From: Mycobacterium sp. SM1 | GTDB lineage: Bacteria; Actinomycetota; Actinomycetes; Mycobacteriales; Mycobacteriaceae | Length of the DNA stretch: 64,000 nt | Direction: 5' to 3' | Assembly (NCBI RefSeq): GCF_018361265.1 | Contig: NZ_JAFLNH010000002.1 | Span: forward strand, 620,001-684,000 | Notes under the pieces: model-generated | What the model was told of the DNA's origin: nothing | Database searches by the model: none | What the model saw: the letters and a program-made list of their open reading frames with translations, nothing else | Part shown: positions 57,346 through 64,000 of the stretch, in pieces | How positions within the stretch are numbered: the stretch's first letter is position 1 | Layout: every line of letters starts with the position of its first letter | Position numbers and translations under genes: made by a program

Positions 57346-57921
57346 GTGGCCGAGCCGCTGCTAGTGGTCGGCCTGGGCAACCCAGGGCCAAACTACGCCC
57401 AGACTCGGCACAACCTGGGGTTCATGGTCGCCGATATCCTCGCCGCACGGCTCGGTTCGGCGTTCAAGGCACACAAGCGTTCCGGTGCCGAGGTCGTCAC
57501 CGGTCGGCTAGCCGGGCACTCGGTGGTGCTGGCCAAGCCGCGCTGCTACATGAACGAGTCGGGCCGGCAGGTGGCACCATTGGCGCAATTCTATTCGGTG
57601 CCGCCGACCGATATCATCGTCATCCACGACGATCTCGACATTGCGTTCGGGCGCATCCGGCTCAAACTCGACGGCGGCGAGGGCGGGCACAACGGGCTCC
57701 GCTCGGTGGTGACTGCGTTGGGCACCAAGGACTTTCAGCGCATCCGCATCGGGATCGGGCGTCCGCCCGGACGCAAAGACCCGGCGAGGTTCGTATTGGA
57801 GAGCTTCAGCGCCGCCGAGCGGACACAGGTTCCCGCCATCTGCGAGCGGGCCGCCGACGCCACCGAGCTGCTCATCGAGTTGGGCCTGGAATCCGCCCAA
57901 AACGTTGTGCACGCTTGGTAA
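57346..57921 (+). CDS. pth: Peptidyl-tRNA hydrolase
   Basis: Releases tRNA from peptidyl-tRNA that drops off ribosomes; essential. The 191-residue protein has [22 protein letters not shown] with the catalytic His and Asn, [35 protein letters not shown] and [21 protein letters not shown] start at 57346. Together with rplY it forms a translation-related pair. Confidence 0.96.
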   Translation: MAEPLLVVGLGNPGPNYAQTRHNLGFMVADILAARLGSAFKAHKRSGAEVVTGRLAGHSVVLAKPRCYMNESGRQVAPLAQFYSVPPTDIIVIHDDLDIAFGRIRLKLDGGEGGHNGLRSVVTALGTKDFQRIRIGIGRPPGRKDPARFVLESFSAAERTQVPAICERAADATELLIELGLESAQNVVHAW

Positions 57922-57981
57922 TCGGATCACGCCGCAACGTTCCGGGCAGGGCTGGGACGCTTGAGGTGACCAGGGTGGGCT

Positions 57982-59616
57982 TTAGGTGACCAGGGTGACG
58001 GAGGTAGACCTCCGCAGTTTGCCCGACGGCGTCTTCGGAATGGTCCCGGGGCCCAGGACCACAACGTTGCGGGGCCGCACGTCGACCTCGGCTAGCACCT
58101 CGTGGGCGACTTGGTGCTCGATGCGGCGGACCTCGGCGGGATCTTGCCAGCTGTTGGACTCCACCGCGACCGCGAAACTCTCCCGCGAATGCCCGGCGTC
58201 GAGTCGCACCGCCACGGCGCAACCCGGCCGCACCCCCTCGACGCGGCCGGCGGCTCGCTCGATGTCGGTCGGGTAGATGTTGCGGCCCGCCATGATGATG
58301 ACGTCTTTGACCCGGCCACATACCACGATGTGGCCGTTTTCCATCTGATACCCCAGGTCGCCGGTGTCATACCAGCCGTGCTCGTCCTGCGCGGGCATGA
58401 ACCCGCCCATGGTGAGGTAGCCCGGGGTGAGCGACTCGCCACGCAATTCGATTACCCCGACACCGCGCGGCGGCAACACCGTGCCGTCCTCGTCGACAAT
58501 CCGAACCTCAAATCCGTCGAGCGGCGGCCCCAGCGAGGCCAGTCGGCGAACGTTGCCTTTGGTGGCGGGCACCGCGCGGTGCAGCGCGCCCAACAGGTCG
58601 GCGTCCACTTCGTCGACGATCAAGCCCGCGCCGCAGGGCGAAAACGACACCGCCAGCGTCGTCTCGGCCATGCCGTAAGCCGGCAGGATCGCCTCGGGCT
58701 TCAGCCCGAACGGCCGGCCCGCATCGATCAGATCCTCGACATCGGCCGGGTCGACGGGCTCGGCACCCGAAAGCGCGAAACGCAACGTGGACAGGTCGAA
58801 CTGCCCCGGCTTGGCCTGCTTGCGCAGTCGTCTGGCGAATAGCGCGTAGGCGAAGTTGGGGGCAGCGGTCATCGTGCCCCGGTACTTGTCGATCAGCTTC
58901 GCCCACAACAAAGTGTCGCGCATGAAGTCCATCGGGGTGACCTTGACCAGCTCGGCGCCGAAATACATCGGCACGGTCAGGAAACCGATCATTCCCATGT
59001 CGTGGAAGCACGGCAGCCAACTGACCATCACGTCGGTCTCGACGTCATACTTGGCGCCGATGAACATGGCTTCGGCGTTGGCGGACACGTTGCGGTGGGT
59101 GATCTGAACCGCCTTCGGGGACCCCGTTGAGCCCGAGGTCAGCTGCATCAGGGCCAGATCATCCTCGTCGGTGTCGACGGGGTCTGTCGGCTCGGATGCC
59201 AGCAGCTGCTTGACGGTGAGCACCTTGACGCCCTTGTCCGCCAGCAGCCGCACCGCCGGCAGGAACGGATCGGACACGACAACCGCCTTGGCCTCGATCA
59301 TGTCGATAACGGTGGTGGTGTCTTCCGCCCAGACCGCCATGTCGGTGCGTGGCGTCGGCTGGTGCAGCATGGTCAGGCTGGCCCCGCGCATCCAGAGCCC
59401 CTGCGCGGTCGGCGCGATCTCCACCGGGGCGCCGGCCAGCACGCCCACCGCATCCCCGTGCCCCACACCCGCAGCGGCCAGCCCGCCGGCCACCCGGCGG
59501 GCGCGCTCATGCACCTCACCCCAGGTGTGCCGGACTGGGTTGTGCGGCTCTCCGGTCACCATGCCCTTGGTGCTCTCGCGAGCGTTGCGGAACATCGTCT
59601 CGGTGAACTTGCTCAC
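57982..59616 (-). CDS. pks16: Fatty-acyl-AMP ligase/acyl-CoA synthetase (FadD-type, annotated Pks16 in M. tuberculosis)
   Basis: 544-residue ANL-superfamily adenylating enzyme; despite the historical name it has no polyketide synthase domains. Signatures: P-loop [59 protein letters not shown] and the C-terminal catalytic Lys in [10 protein letters not shown]. The sequence is of the FAAL/FACL type that activates long acyl chains. The GTG at 59616 follows AGGAGG and gives exactly the M. tuberculosis length; the frame is open to 59820. It is the right-hand end of the inverted block and now faces away from mfd. Confidence 0.93.
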   Translation of the reverse strand: MSKFTETMFRNARESTKGMVTGEPHNPVRHTWGEVHERARRVAGGLAAAGVGHGDAVGVLAGAPVEIAPTAQGLWMRGASLTMLHQPTPRTDMAVWAEDTTTVIDMIEAKAVVVSDPFLPAVRLLADKGVKVLTVKQLLASEPTDPVDTDEDDLALMQLTSGSTGSPKAVQITHRNVSANAEAMFIGAKYDVETDVMVSWLPCFHDMGMIGFLTVPMYFGAELVKVTPMDFMRDTLLWAKLIDKYRGTMTAAPNFAYALFARRLRKQAKPGQFDLSTLRFALSGAEPVDPADVEDLIDAGRPFGLKPEAILPAYGMAETTLAVSFSPCGAGLIVDEVDADLLGALHRAVPATKGNVRRLASLGPPLDGFEVRIVDEDGTVLPPRGVGVIELRGESLTPGYLTMGGFMPAQDEHGWYDTGDLGYQMENGHIVVCGRVKDVIIMAGRNIYPTDIERAAGRVEGVRPGCAVAVRLDAGHSRESFAVAVESNSWQDPAEVRRIEHQVAHEVLAEVDVRPRNVVVLGPGTIPKTPSGKLRRSTSVTLVT

Positions 59617-60071
59617 CACAACCTCCTGTCTGGCACCGGTGGTTTCCCCAGGGCCGGGATTTGATGCTCCACCCGTTAGAGAGCACTTCGCAGCAGCCTC
59701 GCGTACACAATTGGGGAGCGGTTGGGTCTCGAATCGGTGATGAGCCGGTGGGCGAGCACGCACCCGGGGAAATTCGTCGAGCGCCCGGCGGGCATACCCG
59801 CCGGGCGAGTCGATGGGCACACGTCTTGACCGCTACTCGTCACCGCCGAACATCTTAAACTTCTCTTAAGTAACCGCCAAACTGTCGCGCGGGAAGACGC
59901 CCGCCGCGGGGACGCCCGCCACCGGGACGCCCGCCGCGGGGACGCCCGCCGCGGCGGACCACGACCGGGCGGCCGCGGCGACGGCTGCCGCGACGGGCAG
60001 CCGCCCCGACGCGTCTTTGCCGGCATCGGGCCCGGCCGGGGCGGCAGGTAGCGCCTTACAATGGCGGCATC
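59617..60071. other. Intergenic region at the right edge of the inverted block
   Basis: 455 bases between the fadD start and mfd. It carries an AT-rich patch near 59850-59880 (AACTTCTCTTAAGTAA), the 15-base tandem repeat annotated separately, and the two divergent promoters. No gene is recognisable. Confidence 0.5.
59891..59950 (+). repeat. 15-base tandem repeat, four copies, upstream of mfd
   Basis: Four contiguous units ending GACGCCCGCC (prefixes GGGAA, GCGGG, ACCGG, GCGGG) from 59891 to 59950, about 120 bases before the mfd ATG. Unit length is a multiple of three but the location is non-coding. Confidence 0.8.
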
Positions 60072-63000
60072 ATGACCGCACCGGGGCCGGCCTGCCCAGA
60101 CACCCCGATCGCGGGGCTGGTTGATCTGGCGCTGAGGGCGCCGACATTCCAAGAGCTCATGCAGCGCGCGGCCGATCGGCCCGACGAGCTGCGCCTGGTC
60201 GCTCCGGCCGCTGCGCGGCTGTTCGTTGCCAGTGCCCTGGCCCGCCACGGCCCGCTGTTGGTGGTTACTGCGACCGGCCGGGAAGCCGAGGACCTGACCA
60301 CCGAGCTGCGCGGCGTTTTCGGGGATGCGGTGGCGATGTTCCCGTCGTGGGAAACCCTGCCGCACGAACGGCTTTCGCCGGGTGTCGATACCGCCGGCAT
60401 CCGGCTGACGGTGTTGCGCAGACTGGCCCACCCCGGCCCCGATCCCACAGGAGTCCGGCTGGGTGCGCCGCTGCGGGTGGTGGTGGCGCCGGTGCGCTCG
60501 GTGCTGCAGCCAATGGCGCCCCAGCTGGGCATGATTGAGCCGGTTACGCTCGGCGCGGGCACCGACACCGCCGCCGACGGCGGATTTGAGGGGGTGATCG
60601 CCCGCCTGAGCGACCTGGGCTACACCCGGGTGGATATGGTCGGCAAACGCGGCGAGTTCGCGGTTCGCGGAGGAATTCTAGACGTCTTTCCGCCGACCGC
60701 CGAGCATCCGGCGCGCGTCGAGTTCTGGGGTGACGAGGTCACCGAGATGCGCATGTTCTCCGTCGCCGACCAGCGGTCCATCCCCGACCTGCGCGTCGAC
60801 ACCCTGATCGCGATGCCGTGCCGGGAGTTGCTGCTGTCCGGCGAGGTCCGAGAGCGCGCCGCGAAACTGCTCGGCGACCATTCCCGAGGTGACACCCCGG
60901 CCCTCGGCAGCGTCACCGACATGCTGGCAAAGCTGGCCGAGGGCATCCCGGTGGACGGCATGGAGGCGCTGCTGCCGGTGCTTTGTCCCGGCGAGCAGGT
61001 GTTGCTGACCGACCAGCTGGCCGACGGCACCCCGGTGCTGGTGTGCGACCCGGAAAAGGTCCGTGCCCGGGCCGCCGACCTGATCAAGACCGGCAGGGAG
61101 TTCCTCGAAGCTTCCTGGTCGGCCGCCGCAGCCGGCGGCGGCCTAGGTAATACGGCGCCCATCGACATCGAGCAGCTCGGCGGATCGGGCTTCGTCGGAC
61201 TCGACGCGGTGCGGGCCGCGGCCCGGCGCTCGGGTCATCCGTGGTGGACCCTGAGCCAGCTGCCCGACGAGTCGGCTCTCGAAGTGGATATCCGCGCCGC
61301 GCCGTCGGCGCGCGGACATCAGCGTGACATCGAGGCCATCTTCGCGGCACTGCGCGCGCACGTGCTGACCGGAGGGGCCGCCGGCGGGCATGCGGCGATC
61401 GTCGCCCCCGGAGCCGGAACAGTGCACCGGATGGTCGAGCAGCTTGGCGAATCCGACACGCCCGCAACCATTCTGGAGCCGGGTGCGGCACCAAAACCCG
61501 GGCTCGTCGGGGTGCTCAAGGGTCCGCTGCGCAACGGTGTGGTGGTGCCCGGCGCCAACCTCGTCGTCATCACCGAGACCGATCTGACCGGCAATCGGGG
61601 GGCCGCCGTGGACGGAAAACGGCTGGCCGCCAAACGCCGCAACACCGTCGACCCGCTGGCGCTCACCGCCGGGGACCTGGTGGTGCACGATCAGCACGGG
61701 ATCGGGCGGTTCGTGGAGATGACCGAGCGCACCGTGGGCGGGGCCCGCCGCGAATACGTGGTGCTGGAGTACGCGTCGAGCCGCCGAGGGGCCGACAAGC
61801 AGACCGACAAGCTTTACGTGCCGATGGACTCGCTTCATCAGCTATCGCGGTATGTCGGCGGGCAGGCACCGGCGTTGAGCCGCCTGGGCGGCAGCGACTG
61901 GGCCAACACCAAAAACAAGGCGCGCCGCGCGGTCCGCGAGATCGCCGGCGAGCTGGTCTCGCTGTACGCCAAGCGGCAGGCCACACCCGGGCACGCGTTC
62001 AGCCCGGACACCCCGTGGCAGGCCGAGATGGAAGACGCCTTCGGCTTCACCGAAACCGCCGACCAGCTCACCGCGATCAGCGAGGTCAAGGCCGATATGG
62101 AAAAGCCGATCCCGATGGACCGGGTGGTCTGCGGTGACGTCGGCTATGGCAAAACCGAGATCGCGGTGCGCGCGGCGTTCAAGGCCGTCCAAGACGGCAA
62201 ACAGGTCGCCGTGCTGGTGCCCACCACGCTGCTGTGCGACCAGCACCTGCAGACGTTTCGTGAGCGAATGTCCGGATTTCCGGTGCGGATCGAGGGGCTG
62301 TCGCGGTTCACCGGCCCCGCCGAGTCGCGTGTGGTGCTCGACGGGATGGCCGACGGCAGCGTGGATATCGTGATCGGCACCCATCGCTTGCTGCAGACCG
62401 GGGTGCGCTGGAAAGACCTCGGGCTGGTGATCGTCGACGAGGAGCACCGGTTCGGCGTCGAACACAAGGAGCACATCAAAAGCCTGCGCACCCATGTGGA
62501 CGTGCTGACCATGAGCGCCACCCCGATTCCGCGCACCCTGGAAATGAGCTTGGCCGGGATCCGCGAGATGTCCACGATCCTGACCCCGCCCGAGGACCGC
62601 TTCCCGGTGCTGACCTATGTCGGGCCGCACGACGACAAGCAGATCGCTGCCGCGTTACGACGCGAGCTGCTGCGCGACGGGCAGGCATTCTACATCCACA
62701 ACCGGGTCAGCACGATCGACCACGCCGCGGCGCGGGTGCGGGCCCTGGTGCCCGAGGCCCGGGTGGTGGTCGCGCACGGCCAGATGCCCGAGGAGTTGCT
62801 GGAACGCACCGTGCAAGGGTTCTGGAACCGCGAATACGACATCCTGGTGTGCACGACCGTCGTGGAAGCCGGCCTAGATATCACCAACGCCAACACCCTC
62901 ATCGTCGAGCGCGCCGACAGCTTCGGGCTATCCCAACTGCATCAGTTGCGCGGGCGGGTCGGGCGTAGCCGCGAGCGCGGCTATGCCTACTTCTTCTATC

Positions 63001-63842
63001 CACCCGACACGCCGCTGACCGAGACGGCCTATGACCGGTTGGCGACGATCGCGCAGAACAACGAACTCGGCGCGGGCATGGCGGTCGCGCTGAAAGACCT
63101 CGAGATCCGCGGCGCCGGTAACGTGCTCGGTGTCGAGCAGTCCGGGCACGTGGCCGGTGTCGGGTTCGACCTATATGTGCGGCTGGTGGGCGAGGCCGTC
63201 GAGGCATACCGCGCCGCCGTCGACGGGCACACCGTCACGTCGGCCGCGGAACCCAAGGACATCCGCATCGATCTGCCGGTGGACGCCCACCTGCCGCCGG
63301 ACTACATCGCCAGCGACCGGCTGCGCTTGGAGGGCTACCGCAGACTGGCCGCCGCGTCGGACGACGCCGCTATTGACGCCGTCGTCGAGGAGCTGACCGA
63401 CCGGTACGGGGCGCTGCCCGACCCGGCCCGGCGGCTGGTGGCGGTGGCGCGGCTGCGGCTGCTGTGCCGTGATCGCGGCATCACCGAGGTCTCGGCGGTC
63501 TCGGCTGCTACGGTGCGGCTCTCGCCGCTGACGCTGCCGGACTCCGCGCAGGTGCGCCTGGCGCGACGGTATCCGGGCGCGCGCTACAGCGCCACCACCG
63601 CGACGGTGCACGTTCCCATTCCACGAGCGGGCGGCGGTGCCGGGGCACCGCGAATCCGCGACCTTGAGCTGGTGCACATGGTGGCCGAGCTGGTATCGGT
63701 ACTCGATGGGACGCCGCAGCGGCAAATTGATATAACGAACCCCGTGATAACTGGCGATGATGCGGGCCGTGACGCGGGGCGAGGAGGAGCCGGGCGATCG
63801 AACCACCCGGCGGCGATCGGTGGGAGGCGGCGAACGCGATGA
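60072..63842 (+). CDS. mfd: Transcription-repair coupling factor
   Basis: Removes RNA polymerase stalled at DNA lesions and recruits UvrA. The 1256-residue protein has the N-terminal UvrB-homology module ([51 protein letters not shown]), the RNA-polymerase interaction domain ([15 protein letters not shown]), and a RecG-like translocase with Walker [10 protein letters not shown] near residue 695, [24 protein letters not shown] and the TRG region [22 protein letters not shown]-terminal regulatory domain and a Gly/Arg-rich tail follow. The stop overlaps the mazG start by four bases. Confidence 0.97.
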   Translation: MTAPGPACPDTPIAGLVDLALRAPTFQELMQRAADRPDELRLVAPAAARLFVASALARHGPLLVVTATGREAEDLTTELRGVFGDAVAMFPSWETLPHERLSPGVDTAGIRLTVLRRLAHPGPDPTGVRLGAPLRVVVAPVRSVLQPMAPQLGMIEPVTLGAGTDTAADGGFEGVIARLSDLGYTRVDMVGKRGEFAVRGGILDVFPPTAEHPARVEFWGDEVTEMRMFSVADQRSIPDLRVDTLIAMPCRELLLSGEVRERAAKLLGDHSRGDTPALGSVTDMLAKLAEGIPVDGMEALLPVLCPGEQVLLTDQLADGTPVLVCDPEKVRARAADLIKTGREFLEASWSAAAAGGGLGNTAPIDIEQLGGSGFVGLDAVRAAARRSGHPWWTLSQLPDESALEVDIRAAPSARGHQRDIEAIFAALRAHVLTGGAAGGHAAIVAPGAGTVHRMVEQLGESDTPATILEPGAAPKPGLVGVLKGPLRNGVVVPGANLVVITETDLTGNRGAAVDGKRLAAKRRNTVDPLALTAGDLVVHDQHGIGRFVEMTERTVGGARREYVVLEYASSRRGADKQTDKLYVPMDSLHQLSRYVGGQAPALSRLGGSDWANTKNKARRAVREIAGELVSLYAKRQATPGHAFSPDTPWQAEMEDAFGFTETADQLTAISEVKADMEKPIPMDRVVCGDVGYGKTEIAVRAAFKAVQDGKQVAVLVPTTLLCDQHLQTFRERMSGFPVRIEGLSRFTGPAESRVVLDGMADGSVDIVIGTHRLLQTGVRWKDLGLVIVDEEHRFGVEHKEHIKSLRTHVDVLTMSATPIPRTLEMSLAGIREMSTILTPPEDRFPVLTYVGPHDDKQIAAALRRELLRDGQAFYIHNRVSTIDHAAARVRALVPEARVVVAHGQMPEELLERTVQGFWNREYDILVCTTVVEAGLDITNANTLIVERADSFGLSQLHQLRGRVGRSRERGYAYFFYPPDTPLTETAYDRLATIAQNNELGAGMAVALKDLEIRGAGNVLGVEQSGHVAGVGFDLYVRLVGEAVEAYRAAVDGHTVTSAAEPKDIRIDLPVDAHLPPDYIASDRLRLEGYRRLAAASDDAAIDAVVEELTDRYGALPDPARRLVAVARLRLLCRDRGITEVSAVSAATVRLSPLTLPDSAQVRLARRYPGARYSATTATVHVPIPRAGGGAGAPRIRDLELVHMVAELVSVLDGTPQRQIDITNPVITGDDAGRDAGRGGAGRSNHPAAIGGRRRTR

Positions 63843-64000
63843 CCGTGGTCCTGGTGGATCCGCGCCGACCGTCGCTGGTGCCCGTCGAAGCGGTCGAGTT
63901 TCTCGGTGGGCAGGTCCAATACACCGAGGAAATGCCCGTCGCGGTCCCCTGGTCGCTACCCTCGGCGCGACCGGTGCATTCCGGTGACGACGCCCCGGTG
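63839..64000 (+). CDS. mazG: Nucleoside triphosphate pyrophosphohydrolase MazG, N-terminal part (cut by window)
   Basis: The ATG at 63839 overlaps the mfd stop (ATGA) and the 54 codons present read [20 protein letters not shown] and [17 protein letters not shown]. This matches the N-terminus of mycobacterial MazG, which hydrolyses aberrant NTPs such as oxidised dCTP. The catalytic EExxE region lies beyond the window. Coupling to mfd places it with DNA-damage and nucleotide-pool functions. Confidence 0.88.
   Translation, partial: MTVVLVDPRRPSLVPVEAVEFLGGQVQYTEEMPVAVPWSLPSARPVHSGDDAPV

Noticed and set aside
59676..60431. Arg/Ser-Pro repeat protein on the minus strand over the mfd 5' end.
   Set aside because: The repeats merely translate the 15-base tandem repeat; the frame overlaps the conserved mfd N-terminus.

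Overview
The window is high-GC chromosomal DNA of a Mycobacterium, probably a slow grower. Gene content and order follow the uvrD1-to-mfd segment (Rv0949-Rv1021) of M. tuberculosis closely, and protein lengths match those family members. The species is not determined. No PE/PPE genes are present, and several segments known from M. tuberculosis at these positions are absent: the Rv0953c-type oxidoreductase, vapBC9 to lprP, csoR-ctpV, PE_PGRS16-18 and the Rv0986-Rv0989c block. All comparisons with other genomes are from memory.

Layout. 1-256: 5' part of an ISL3-family transposase, running off the window. 0.5-9.7 kb: uvrD1, a small membrane protein, an M23 peptidase, sucCD behind a CRP-type site, an Rv0954-type membrane protein and perM. 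9.7-15.4 kb: purN-purH, then an overlapping AAA+ ATPase/VWA pair. 15.4-16.7 kb: a poorly conserved accessory stretch. 16.7-25.8 kb: an Rv0966c-type protein and a tightly coupled minus-strand catabolic operon (AtuA-like, FadE13, AccD2, AccA2, FadE12, EchA7) whose composition resembles the acyclic-terpene/branched-chain Atu pathway. 26.1-30.5 kb: rpmF, the mprA-mprB-pepD envelope-stress system with MprA-box repeats, and moaB2. 30.7-36.9 kb: an MscL with a zinc-ribbon tail, a SAF-domain protein, the Ruc chaperone behind a CIRCE operator, a 5-FTHF cyclo-ligase, galU, moeA1/glp, rimJ and glpR. 37.0-47.1 kb: tRNA-Ala, the acetyltransferase Pat, two lipoproteins, an AlkB-like protein, arcA, pmt, rsmI, pabB and metG. 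47.1-51.3 kb: tatD, rpfB, ksgA and ispE. 51.3-60 kb: a block from tetR to fadD/pks16 that is inverted relative to M. tuberculosis, containing tRNA-Gln, glmU, prsA, an ArsC-like gene, lpqT, rplY and pth. 60-64 kb: mfd and the start of mazG.

How the genes work together. Central metabolism and building blocks: sucCD, purNH, glmU, prsA, ispE, pabB. DNA repair: uvrD1, mfd and an AlkB-like protein. Envelope and stress: MprAB-PepD, PerM, RpfB, an M23 peptidase, Pmt, MscL and the HrcA/CIRCE-controlled Ruc. Cell division: PerM, and a MoeA-like Glp whose catalytic loops look degenerate, next to its probable membrane receptor GlpR.

The strongest points for a second look are the block inversion with a VapC remnant at one breakpoint, the degenerate MoeA1/GlpR pair, the Atu-like operon with isovaleryl-CoA-dehydrogenase-type catalytic bases, the CIRCE site, the repeated MprA boxes, the zinc-ribbon MscL, and several short tandem repeats in coding and intergenic DNA.
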